Positions 18,955 through 31,700 of a DNA stretch of 64,000 bases are shown here, piece after piece (the stretch's first letter is position 1; every line of letters starts with the position of its first letter). Source of the DNA: Phallusia mammillata (taxonomy: Eukaryota; Chordata; Ascidiacea; Phlebobranchia; Ascidiidae); NCBI GenBank assembly GCA_003260075.1, contig QLIY01000557.1, forward strand, positions 43,811-107,810, in the 5' to 3' direction. Below the pieces are notes generated by a model, which was not told the origin of the DNA, made no database searches, and saw only the letters and a program-made list of their open reading frames with translations. The translations under genes were made by a program, and so were the position numbers.

Positions 18955-19186
18955 CCCCCCCCCCGTTGTGTATGTTAAAGTGTTACCGTCCGATAAATTT
19001 TGACGTTTACTACAAACGCAGTTGAAAAAACAACACTAACAAATTAAACCAGTATCGTTTCTGAAGGTTACCCCCCCCCCGTTGTGTATGTTAAAGTGTT
19101 ACCGTCCGATAAATTTTGACGTTTACTATAAACGCAGTTGAAAAAAGAACACTAACAAATTAAACCACTATCGTTTCTGAAGGTTG
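18955..19186. repeat. 106 bp direct repeat, each copy preceded by a 10-base C run
   Basis: Copies at 18965-19070 and 19081-19186 with a handful of differences; C runs at 18955-18964 and 19071-19080. Confidence 0.8.
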
Positions 19187-20797
19187 CAAGTCATTTGTAT
19201 GTAAAAACTCCAACATTTTTATCGTAGTTTGACCTTTCTTTCAACTATATAGTTTATGTTTGTATTACCCTTGCTTTTTTCAGCACTGTGAAATTGCGTT
19301 CTTAAAATAGTTGTGGACAACAAACGGGGGCTTTGTACCGGTTTGGGCCACACCTATTTTTCAACAACATGTGTAACCCATGGGTGAACTTTTGGCCGGA
19401 AACAAATGGTCTTGCTTACAAATATTCTTAATCCATGAAATGCTTTACAACATAAATACGTATTACGGTATCACGCTAGCCATGGTTGGTATCTGTCGGT
19501 TTGCTTTTGGTAACTGTCGATTGTGGTTGCCTTTTTTGCGCTTTGGAAACCGTTTTTCAGTAGCCAAGTGTTTGGTTTCAATTACCCTTAATACCCTTTT
19601 CCATGAATTATCTGATGGTTTTTGTTCAGACGTGAAAATAACTTTTTTATTTCTGTGACCTGTTTTTGTACTAACTTATATATTTTTGCTATTTTACTTG
19701 AGTCAAATTAGATATTCTGAAAACAGGTTTTTATCATTATATTCTTTCAAAATGTTTTTTGTCTTGCATCTAAGTAGGTAATTGATTCCTTAGACGATAA
19801 TTGAAATATTTTTGTTTCTTCACACGCGTATAAGAATTACCGTGAAATTGATCTTAAATTTTTGCTCTGTGGCTTCAATACGTTTAACCCTTGTGGTTAA
19901 ATGTATGGGATGATAAAAGCGCATCAGACGATTTTACCTAATGAAATATCTCTTCGTTCCAAGTCCTATATCACTTATTTCATCTTTTTGGGCCTTTTAT
20001 TGCCCGCGTTTTGATATAAATTAGTATATTTCGGTGGCAAAACTCCGCAGATCAATTACGGATAATGGAAGGCCTCCCGTACTTGCTCGACAGTTGAAAT
20101 AAAATAAAGGTCGTCAACGTATAGTATGGAATGAAAGTGGCGCTACTGGCCTCGATGCCAATCTATCTACCTTTTATAGCCTCATCTATTAATCGTAAAG
20201 TGCCATCTCCTTTGCGTTTCAATAGTTTTAATAATCTACAAACCGTTTTATCTTTAAATAAATTATAGGCGATATTAAAGTTGTAGTAAAATCATCTAGA
20301 TTTATGTGGTTACCATATGTTAGCGGGATATTTTCCAAACACGCTTTATAGTTTATATTACGCTTGCACAACTATTCTAAACGGGACAAAACGTTCTAAA
20401 TGCGTACTTCTCAACGGCCAATGGATATCATGCAAAAGTTTTAACCTTTTGTAAAGACAAATCGACGAGTTAATGATGCATGGTAATCGTATTTATGATC
20501 GTAAAGTGATCGTCACATCCCACTCCTAAGTAAACCAATGGTCCAATATTTTTGGTCCAAAGCGCTCAATCAATCTTAAGCAGTTGTAACTCCTTTAAAA
20601 TTGTTTCACGACACTGCACACTTAAAATGGATCAGTTTTCATTCATGTCCATTTGTGGGTCGACTAGCGCCTCAGAGCATTCGCCCAAATGTCTACATGC
20701 AGAGTTCGATATAAGGCGCTACTATGTACGAATCCAGGCAAGATTTTTGATGCGTGCACATTGGTGAATTCCGTCGTACAATTTAGGCAAGGTATTG

Positions 20798-20938
20798 CCC
20801 CCCCCCCAACTTTTTTGGTTTGTCATAAGGTTTNGGGGACGAATCCCGATCGGGGTTTTTTATGTCTGTATATGGGTCAGGCGCGCCAGACCATTCGGCC
20901 AAGTTCCTGCCCAACTTTTTTGGTTTGTCATAAGGTTT
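20798..20938. repeat. 26 bp direct repeat, C run and single N junction around a SINE fragment
   Basis: AACTTTTTTGGTTTGTCATA follows the C run 20798-20807, ends at an N (20834), and recurs at about 20911. Between the copies is a reverse-strand SINE piece. Confidence 0.7.
20836..20912 (-). mobile_element. tRNA-derived SINE fragment
   Basis: Reverse complement of the head of the 53311-53410 SINE (ACTTGGCCGAATGGTCTGG to ATCGGGATTCGTCCCC). It lacks the B box. Confidence 0.68.
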
Positions 20939-23716
20939 TCTTTTTCCCTTATCAGCCCCCTCTAGCGGCGCACGATATCGCAAATTAATAATTCATTACA
21001 TCGAGTGTAAACCGTGTTTCGCCAGCAATCACTTTGCATTGTGCCGCGCAAAATAGCGCGAAAAAGCTCAAGATTTTAATCGCAATAGGCGGGCTTTCGA
21101 AATTTTAATTGACCGTTCGCAGAGCGCGATGCAAGTGTGCCAGGCACGCTCATGTCATAAATTATCAATTGTGATTCACTGCCCCAATAGCTTGTCGTAT
21201 AAACACCTTGTCTTATCAGCAACATGTGTCAGGTGAGAATGGGCCGCGAGCTGCAGACTCTCGGATCGACGTAAATTTGTAGACAATAATTCCGTAATTA
21301 TAGCTTGCTGAAACATGGAAAGAAAAAATACTCTCCCCTTTACAGTTGGCGTCTGGTTTAAGAGTAACGTTCAATAAAATACTCGAAACAATCCGAACTC
21401 CAAACTGCAAAGAATAAAATTAGTAAAACCAGTAAAAAAGTTAAGAGTTTCCTGGTATTTACGATTACATCTTTCCTAAATTCCAAATAAAGATCATTTA
21501 AATGCTCTAATTACTTCCAAATAATGAAGACATAGGCGTTACCTGTCGTTGATAAATAGTTTTCCACTACAGTTAATAGTTTTCGACTGCCTTTTGAGAA
21601 TCTAATGTAATTGTGAAATAACGAAAACAATTTGGAGTTGATTAAAATTTTATATTTGACAAAGTGGTACAAAACGTTTCTTGTATTCATTTGGGTACGC
21701 GGATCCGAGGTTGAAAATCTCTTAGAAAGCTTAGAAAGTAAAGATACACGTTCCCATTCCAATATTCAACGGCCAAAAGCCTGTGGATCGGTAACGCATG
21801 CACTTCATAAGCGGAACAAGCGAATTGAAACACGAATGGCATGAAACGGTCCGATGCAATATGTTATTAAATACGTCTTCAACGGTTACGTTATAACTTC
21901 CATTGGCTTTCATTTTGGAATGTCAAATACAGTTCTATTGTACCGTGTTTTACCGCTTTAAACCTGGTAAAACACCACAATGACTTTGTGGCTTTCGGGT
22001 AAGGATGAGGCTTACTTATGTGGAAACGAATGAACGGGATTGTTAAAAGGTCAATATGGGCTAAAGCAGACAAGAAAATAGGGCTAAAAGTGTTGCAGAT
22101 GCCATTTATCACCAGTTTGCATGTAACAGTTTGTTTGCTTGAAAATGGAATCAAAGTACATTTTCTCAAAAGCTTTGTTCTATGAGCGACTTCTTTAAAC
22201 CAAACTCTTTTTTGGACAAAAAATTGGTTTGAATCCCTGTCTTATCCTATGTATGAGATAATAACTATTGATGTTTCGGTAGTTAATTTCAGACCTTGTT
22301 TAAATAACGGGTTGCCAGAGGTATCACACCTATCATAAATCACGTTTCCTAAAGTAAACCCCCGACTATTCAAAGTCAAACGTTCGTCTTCGAGCTATGA
22401 CTTGCAATAAGATGCATTTCTCTGCCTAATTTACCACAACTCACGTATAAATGATAGACCAACGGTCCGGGAATAGGTTGTGTTTGATTTGCGAATCCCA
22501 TCTGACTCGACAGATGTATAGTTTGGTAACAGAAGCTTGTATGTTTAATGTTTGATCTGACTCTCTGGCGCTATTAATTTAATTTTACACAATAAGCTCC
22601 AAAAACAGGGGACCTCCTTTAGGGGCAGATTTAATTTATAAATTTATCTAGTCTGTCGAGATCTACTTTAAAAACTAAGCTATTTTGACCGACATTTTAA
22701 CGTTTTTTTTGCATTCTTTGGTGGTCCTCCAATTGTCAGCATTTTTGTTCAGGTTGTTTATGAACTCAAACCTGCATTGTGTTATGAGCTTGCAGATTTT
22801 GAAAACACTTTGGGAGATCACATATTTCATTTCCGTAGACTTTAGACTCATGGACCCAAGAATACTATTGTTTTGATCCAAACAAATTCCTATTGTTGGC
22901 AAGTGCGCCCTACTGTTAACAAAATGGTTTCTAGAATTGTCAACAAGAGTCCTGTGATATAAGAATGAACAAACGTTTGAGTATTGGGACATTATGTTCA
23001 AAAATTGTTTGGCGTTGTTATTATTTAAATTAGCAGTAAGACATGGCCTAATCCATGGGTACTACACGACTTGCGAAGGAGTATCGTACGACCTTATACT
23101 TCGGTAATAAATAACCCTACAACGTCGGCACATTCAAGGTGTTAAGCGGAGGCTTATATTTACCGTTTAAACTGCGGATGTTTAGAAACAAAAAACACAT
23201 CGGTACTTTTGTGTCGCCTGCCTTCTGCAGCTGCCATATACGATTTATTGAAAATCGCTTTAATATTTCATGTGAATCGCCAAGGCTCGAATTTCGCAAT
23301 GACAAATGCGAATGCGTGTAATCCTGATGATATTAAAAGCTTTCGATACTGGACTGAACGGTGTGGACTTTCTGCACCCTTTTTAAAACTAATAGAAGCA
23401 GTTGTAGACATTGAGCATGTTAAATTTGTGACAATTGTTTTTTTGCCAAAATCACATTTGTTTTACCCGTAATAAATAGCCATTGATGTAGCGTAAACGT
23501 TGTGTACAATATTATGCTTTTCAAAAAACAATTTTGGGTTACTTAAGCGAGCCATACTTACTAGATTTCTAATATGTTACCTAAACGAAAATAATTAAGT
23601 AAGGTATTTTTTATAAGCTCCCATTGTTGATTAAATTTACATTTTAACTCAAAAATATACATGCTATTTTGTTTACTTTGGAGCTTTTTTGAGCGATTTG
23701 TTTCTTGAACTAGCAC

Positions 23717-24658
23717 GTGGGACTTTTATGGGCAGTTTACTTTTTGTATTTCCGATTTTCTATCACGTATATTCAAAAAAGGAAAACATGTAAAATACTT
23801 TGGCTTAGAACAATAGGATCAGGCCACTCCCTGAGAAATTCAAAACACACAAAGTTCTGCCACTTTCGACCCTGTACTTGTTGGGGATAATTCTTGAACA
23901 AAGGTGGGTGCGACAATTTAAGGTCAAAAGGTCGTAAATTTGCAAATTCGAAATGTACTGCTCATTTCCTAATGAACCAAACCCGTTTTTGTGTAATTTA
24001 CAGCAAAAATTGAGGCATATGCCAAGGGTCGCGACCCTGGAAAAGTAGGTACAATGCAAATTCAGGATCGTAACAGCTTTGGTGCTCTCTAAATGTCAGC
24101 AATTAAAACACTATCATTACGTGGGGAATTTCTCATTGTTTCTGACTTATGTCACTGATAGTTCAATCTCTAAGTAAATACGCCCCCCCCCCGTGGGACT
24201 TTTATGGGCAGTTTACTTTTTGTATTTCCGATTTTCTATCGCGTATATTCAAAAAAGTAAAATATGTAAAATACTTTGGCTTAGAACAATAGGATCGGGC
24301 CACTCCCTGAGAAATTTAAAACACACAAAGTTCCGTCACTTTCGACCCTGTACTAGTTGGGGATAATCCTTGAACAAAGGTGCCTGCGACAATTTCAGGT
24401 CAAAGGGTCGTAAATATGCAAATTCGAAATGCACTGCTCATTTCCTAATGAACCAAACCCGTTTTTGTGTAATTTAAAGCAAAAATTGAGGCATATGCCA
24501 AGGGTCGCGACCCTGGAAAAGTAGGTACAATGCAAATTCAGGATCGTAACATCTTTGGTGCTCTCTAAATGTCAGCAATTAAAACACTATCATTACGTGG
24601 AGAATTTCTCATTGTTTCTGACTTATTTCACTGATAGTTCAATCTCCAAGTAAATACG
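23717..24658. repeat. 466 bp direct repeat joined by a 10-base C run
   Basis: Copy 23717-24182 and copy 24193-24658 are equal in length and differ by scattered substitutions, by eye a few percent. The run 24183-24192 is the only unmatched sequence at the join. This is the cleanest example of the pattern. Confidence 0.88.
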
Positions 24659-26438
24659 AAGCTCAATGTGTTTAGGTTGGTCCCGAAGCGTACAATTTTG
24701 CCTTCGGCGGTTTTATTTAGGTTGTATGTACGCTTATATTTATTTATTTTTTCGCTTTGGTAGCGATTAAGTTTGCTGAGAATTTACAAAACGTAAATTG
24801 CCCATCTGTCACTACTGGGATTTATTATAATCTTTAATATAGGCTATGCACAAAATTAAGAAAACGTTTTTGACTGTTTGGCAAAATGACTATTAAATTT
24901 CCGGACGAAACCATATATAACCCGCGTTATGGCGAGTTTCATTTTTGCAACTAATGCTTTCAAATTTTGACTTACAAATCCATAAAGTTTTTAAACGCTA
25001 ATTTGTAACCATGCATGTCACAATAGTCGCAATATTAATCACTATGGTGCCCGAAATCGACACCAAAGTGAAGACCGGATACCACAAAAGCCGGGGTCTG
25101 CAGAGCGTCAAACGGATACGATTTCACTGTTTACAGCAACATGTCGTCTTACGATGTGACACCTTGACGCTACTTGAGATTTATACAGTTGTTCGATGTT
25201 GTGTTTTTATATGAACATGCATTATTAATTGGCCTCACGCACAACGGTAGAGCATGTGTACATTTACAACCATTTGATATTCTGAGTCCACGTCTGACAC
25301 GCTTTCTGAACTATAATAGATAACTCAGTTTGTTAAAGGGTGTTATATGCGCAATGAAAGGCCATGAAATTTGGCCCTTGACATCTGCATAAACGTTAGA
25401 TTTTATTAGCTGTTTTCCCGGGCAATGAATAATAATTGTCGTGCGCCATTTTGTTCGTGACATTAACAACACGTTCGTTTTCCAAGACAGTTTGTGTATT
25501 GTCTCGTATTTACATTTTGCCGTTCTACTGAGCGCTGAAAAATACTCATTTGAGGTTTGATTTGTTTTCTATTGAAGATGTGACTTGTCGTATATGGTTG
25601 CCCTAAGCGGCCGTTACCACAAATTCTAAATTATGTGTGTCAGTAAACCAAAATCGTATTTATTACCACAATTACAGAGTGACAAAGCAAATCCAGATTA
25701 TTAAAACCATTTCAAGGCGGGAAAAACTGGTTCACTATCTTTGATGCAGTCCTGCGTTGGCAAACTAGCAACATTTCAAAACACATTGTTCCGTTTCGAC
25801 ATTGCGTGAACAGTATAGACAAGTGTTCTGCAACAGTATCGGCTTTAAGCTCTAATGATAATATTTTGCAAGAGTAAGGGCCCTTCAACTTCCGGAGTGA
25901 CAATGGTTTGTATTACTTTCCACTTGTAGTCCGTTATTGAGATCGCGTTCTGACAGCAGAAAACTAAACACATCGAGCAATGCCACTTGTTAAAAAGCAT
26001 TTGCGGCTTACACGTTCTGGCTGTTCACAGTATGGAGAATAGTTTCAAGTAGTTTTTGTGACTCTTGATAGGTTTGTGTTATACTTCTTTTGAACTTCTT
26101 TTATTCATGACTGGTTTGGATACATTTGAAATATAAGTTTGTTTCTTTTGGGTTCAAATTGTAATTTTAGCAATAAACTTTTAACGCTTTCTTACCCTAC
26201 TTCATAAGCTCGCTTTTTCCCGAGCGCTTTTACAAAAAAATCTCTTAAAAGTTGTTTGAAACTGTGAGTTACCAGCATAGGTGATGGTTTTATATGTTTG
26301 TACTTTACTTCACAGCGGTTATGTTTTTGCTTGAATTTCTCTTAAATGTTAACAAATTTATGAATAATTTTAATCAAACCTTCTGCAGCACAAACTCACT
26401 TGATCAGTGAAACTATACGACTTAATATTATTGTGACC

Positions 26439-26709
26439 TTTTGTATGTGGTGAGATTTTTGTTCAACAAATTTTCAAGTGGTATTATTGGATTGGTGTTA
26501 CTGTATGTCAGGATACCAGAGGACTAAAGCATCGCATGATTCACTTGATTGCAACGTTGGCTTCATTTTCAGCGGACTCCCCCCCCCCCTTTTGTATGTG
26601 GTGAGATTTTTGTTCAACAAATTTTCAAGTGGTATTTTGGATTGGTGTTACTGTATGTCAGGATACACGAGGACTCACGTATCGCATGATTCACTTGATT
26701 GCAACGTTG
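26439..26709. repeat. About 120 bp direct repeat with C run
   Basis: Copies 26439-26559 and 26590-26709. The first continues 19 bases further before the C run 26579-26589. Confidence 0.78.
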
Positions 26710-27160
26710 AAGAGACTTGTGGTTAGGGAGTAAAGAGAAAATCACCTTCGTTATGCAAATGCTTTAAGCGTTTGTAAACATTTGTGGGGTCCGTCGTGGT
26801 CAGGCAAACTTATTAATTGTGTTGTGTGGTTTATTTGGGTTTTTCTGTAATATTCTCAATACTGTTGTATAAACTGTGTGTGCAAGGCGGATAAAATATC
26901 TTTTATCTGGGTTTGTTGGTGGACGGCTGAAAACATACTCAATGCATCTGCAAAACGGTTTGTTCTTTATTTCAGAAACTTATGTTATCATATGCGGTTG
27001 TAGTTTTGTTTGTTTACTACTTTGTCTCATATACCTGATATTTTTGGCTGATAGCAAAAACTACGTGGTCAAAGAGAGCATTAAATTGAAGGCAGTTTTT
27101 GGAAAAATATTACTTGTTGTGTCGTTAACGGCCAAACAGAAAAAGCCTGTAAATTTTCCC

Positions 27161-27236
27161 GGGGACGAATCCCGATCAAGTTTTTTTTTATGTCTGTATG
27201 TGGGTCAGGCGCGCCAGGCCATTCGTCCAAGTTCCT
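27161..27236 (-). mobile_element. tRNA-derived SINE fragment
   Basis: Same head segment as 20836-20912, reverse strand (GGACGAATGGCCTGGCGCGC), also lacking the B box. Both stop at the same point, GTCCCC, suggesting a common truncated source. Confidence 0.68.
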
Positions 27237-28337
27237 CCCCGTGCTTTGAAATGTTTGCGGAAAATATTTACTTAAACCAATCCAACATTGACACCTAGCG
27301 GGCATTATTTAGACGCACAATTTGTCATTAAAATATTGCTACACTCCTCTTTAGGCTGAAAATATACAACGCATTTTATAAATTTTTCTTCTTGCTGACC
27401 CGACAATTCAAGCTAAGGAAAGTTTATAACATATGTCTGGCATCGACATTATATTCATTTTATTTGTAGCCGTCATTTCCTCTGCAAAATTGACAAAGTA
27501 CGTAAAGTCTGATGTCTTTACACACCTTTTACAACGCGACAATTATCTTTAATTTTTTTTAGATATATTTAAATTATAATAGCAGACCCAATTACATTAA
27601 TTCTAGAATGACTTGCATTTTTTTGTGGTGTTAGCCGCGTTTGACCCTGGAAAATCACAGACATAACCTAGTATAACATTATGCACAGAAATTTCCTCAA
27701 ACGCTAAATGGCCTCATAACCTCAACTCAAACGGACAAGAAATCGTTAACCCAGCGTATTTACTTATAAAAGTACCAGTGCCGTTCTTCCAAGCTAAGTG
27801 GTTGCGGATATGAGCCTATCTATTGAAAGGAAACAGTTGCTTTAATCCTAGCGTCAGTGTGAATTTAATCGCCAATTTGCGGTTTCGGTTTATTTGCATC
27901 AGACCACCTCAGTAGGCACGACTGCTATTGTTTTTACATCAATTAAAATCAGGCTTGGAATTTCGCAAATTTCTCGTTTCGCTTACGTGACATATTGGGC
28001 CATATACACAGTTTGAATTTACATTTTAAGACAATGGAAAGGCAATTAACGTTTTGGTGTCTAATTTCTAGTACCTGGGAAATTTCTTTGGTCTGCCACA
28101 AAACCTACAGGGTTGACGGTAATCGTTTAATAAAACAAACTTTTCGTCATTTTTGCATCCTACTCTACTCGTTCAATTAAAAAACTCCATTGATTTACGA
28201 CCACTAAACCAGAAGGCAAACTAGACGTTTTAATATCACTTAATAACGTTTGGGGTGTCGATATGGCCAATTTTGGCAATACGTTTCTTAATAGCTTTTT
28301 TGAAGTTTGGAAAGTCCAACAAACGAGAAACAATAGT

Positions 28338-28627
28338 TGTATTAATAAACCAACTAATACTCTAAAAATGTTTGGAATTGTTTTGCTTTTTGGAGGTATG
28401 GCTGCTGTACGTACAAGTTTTAGAATTCAATGTGCTGTCAAATGAAAACACTGACAAAAAAAACGAACAGTCAAAAACGGTGTCCCCCCCCCCTGTATTA
28501 ATAAACCAACTAATACTCTAAAAATGTTTGGAATTGTTTTGGTTTTTGGAGGTTTGGCTGCTGTACGTACAAGTTTTAGAATTCATGTGCTGTCATATGA
28601 AAACACTGACAAAAAAAACGAACAGTC
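28338..28627. repeat. About 135 bp direct repeat with C run
   Basis: Copies 28338-28472 and 28494-28627 around the C run 28484-28493, just past the 3' end of the secreted-protein gene. Confidence 0.78.
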
Positions 28628-28666
28628 GAAAGTAACCAACAAATATCATTGTATTCACGAATAACT

Positions 28667-28724
28667 TTATCCGCAAGTTGGCGCCCCATTCAACCATGAT
28701 CCATCATTTTGACACATGTTGGTG
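28667..28724 (-). CDS. Exon 20, second half: end of sushi 6 and stop codon
   Basis: The frame reads GTNMCQNDGSWLNGAPTCG and then TAA at 28669-28667. That is the missing third and fourth cysteine and Trp of domain 6. It is separated from its first half by two C runs and a small unrelated contig (28735-28820). The protein therefore ends one residue after the last sushi cysteine. Confidence 0.75.
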
Positions 28725-31700
28725 CCCCCCCCCCATTTCCGGCTTGGTGAATATTTTAGCGCAATTGTGCTGCTACGATTTCTATCACCGGCGAAATAAA
28801 CTCAACTCAACTCAAGTAACCAACAAATATCATTGTATTTACGAATAACGCCCCCCCCCCTTTGGCCCGTTCAACGGAACGTCGACACCACAAAAGTACA
28901 TTACTGTGGTACCGACGTTATAAGTGGACTGCACAGGCATATGCGAGCCATCGACCGGAGTAGGTGGTTGAAAGCAAACTGTTAAAATATAAAATTTCAT
29001 TAGTCACCAAATTACGTACAGTTGAACTATTCCCTACAACTAAAGCTACCCCCCCCCCTTTGGCCCGTTCAACGGAACGTCGACACCACAAAAGTACATT
29101 ACTGTGATACCAACGTTATAAGTGGACTGCACAGGCATATGCGAGCCATCTACTGGAGTAGGTGGTTGAAAGCAAACTGTTAAAATATAAAATTTCATTG
29201 GTCACCAAATTACGTACAGTTGAACTATTCCCTACAACTAAAGCTGTTGTACATACCAAACATGTCGAAAACGTTAACCCTTGTACGTAGACTGCGTAAA
29301 AATTTTGTGCGATCAGAAATCTTTTTTTCCATTCATTAAAAATATTAGAAGTAGGCCTTTTTTTCTTTGGAGGTGCCTTATTAAATTTTTTGTAAGTAAA
29401 CAAATTTAATAATGAGTTAAAACAAACTAAAGGCGGTTTTTTTTATGTAAATAAATTGCCGTTAACGCCTTGCTTAGCGTGTATGTAAAAATCGCAAAAA
29501 TGCGCTTAATTGGATGCTATTACGTAACGTCACAGAAAATGTGAATACTGTTGCGCCATGTTTCACTGTCACCGTGATATCATCAGAAACGAAAACAGCA
29601 ATTAAAAAAGGTTTCCTTAAAGCCAGCATAGATTGGCCCAAACAGACTATAATTAAAATCAAATGTACATGTCAAAGTCCTACGTCATAATTTGTAAATC
29701 CCACCTGAATTACACATGTTTATTCATTTTATAATTACGGCGGGAATCTAATTTACGTATGTTTTAGAAGTCAACAGACATAAGGCGTATATTGCTTACC
29801 CACGATACAGCTTGGAGGCAGGGAGCTTGTCCACATTTCGGGGCCAATACATGTATTGGAAGTGGGGCCAGAAAATAGAATGTGGGGTTCAACACATTGG
29901 TATTGTATTGTGTCGCCCACGTTGAACATGGTTGGCGTGGGAAATATAGGAGAGGTAAAAAAGCCGTTGTCTGGCACTGGTGGGTTGGTACAAACTGTCA
30001 AAAAATAGGACGCCGTTATAACACCTTCTCGTGCAGAGAATTTTAAGTTTTTTCGGAAACAAATACAGACGTCTTGCATGGTTAATCTGGTTTACAAGCA
30101 TAATACAACTAGGGCTTGGCCATAAATTAAACAAAAATTCATCTTTCTTGGTAGAAATTTATTTGATTGGCTTAATGTTTAGTTCGTACGTTTTGTAAGT
30201 TGTTCTCAAACTGTTTGCTCAGGAAGTTAGCCAGGTGCACCCAAAGATATAGAAAAGTCAGTTTATTTAATATGATTCTAAAGGATAATAACTGACTTTT
30301 CCACATTACGATCTTTAGTGTATCATCGAAATATGGCTTATTTTAATAGGTAGGGACTGGGATACAAACGTTGAAAAACCTGGTTTAGTAACTTTGTTAA
30401 TACTGGGAAGAAGTGGCTAACATGACAATTTAAAGTCAAAATCATTTGCACCAAAACAATTTGCGCAAACAGTTGTTAAACAAACTCTTGTGGATTTCAA
30501 CCTACTTGGGGTACATTCTGGGGCAGCCGTAAAGGCCCATCCGGTCACCAAACACTCGTTGCTTGTTATACCCTGGATTGTGTAACCCGCAATACACGTG
30601 TACATTACAGTTTCACTTGGAACAAAAGATAACTGAGGTGGGCTGTAAACCACAAAGTTTGAAGTGGGTGGAACTCCACAAGCTGTAAAAATATTTTTTT
30701 TTTCAGTTTTTGTTTTAATATAACACAGTTTGTCAAGGCTAGAAACAGAATAAGGATTTGAAAGTAATTTATTTGAAGTCATGTTGCCATGGCTGTGCAC
30801 ACAAGATTATTAATTAATGGTACTTTTAAAAACACACGTTGAAATAATGTGCATTTACTACACAAATTTTGTCCATATGTTTTGCAGGTTTATAAATCTT
30901 TATCACTGAAATCTTTCGTAAAATAATTTGTTTTTGTGTTTTCGATGGTTGATTATTTCCATATAGTTTTATTTCTACCTTTATGTAGTTTTTAGGGGAC
31001 AATTTTAATGGGTTGCTTGGGTGGTTTCTTTAAACCCGCGAATAGGGTACACAACGATTAACGACGTGTAAATACAAATAAGTTTTCAATCACCGGAACA
31101 CACAATTAAAACATAGTTTACAATGAACGAGAACTTACTTGGTGTTACCATACACATTGGTGCAGTGTTGTACATCCATCCTGCTAATCGACATACGTTA
31201 ATAGTTGTGACACCGATAAGGTCGTATCCGGTTGGGCACGAATACGTCACTACTTCATTGAGGTCATAGGTCGACTTGATTAGCGAATACAACAAGTTAC
31301 TGCTGACAGGCGGTGTTCCACACACTGAAATATTTTACATTTTGTTTTTATTTCTTAATTGATGCTCTCATTGTTAGCCTTTTAAGTTAAGTCGCTGTTT
31401 AAAATGTTACCGATTGGGAAACAAAATTTGTTTAGGTGGTGGTAAATTGTAAAGCTTATTTGTGTACAATTAAACGCAGACACGAATTGCAAAAGCAGCA
31501 TATTTAAAGACATAGGGACCAGTAAGCTTGGGAACAAATGATTTTTACATTTGTTAAAACGTATGAGATAATAATTACAACAAAGATTTTCCTATGTTTT
31601 TCATATAGACGCATAAACATATGGTTGCGTTTTTTTTTAGAAAAAATTGGCTGTGTGACTGTGTTTTTTAAGAAAAAGTACTTCTTAGGAAGGATCCTAT

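Larger units (their letters stand above)
28725..29244. repeat. Three C runs and an approximately 187 bp repeat splitting the last sushi exon
   Basis: C runs at 28725-28734, 28851-28860 and 29049-29058. Copies 28861-29048 and 29059-29244 each begin inside the sushi 6 exon. The piece 28735-28820 ends in a CTCAA tandem repeat. The next bases, 28821-28849, repeat 28632-28664. Confidence 0.8.
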
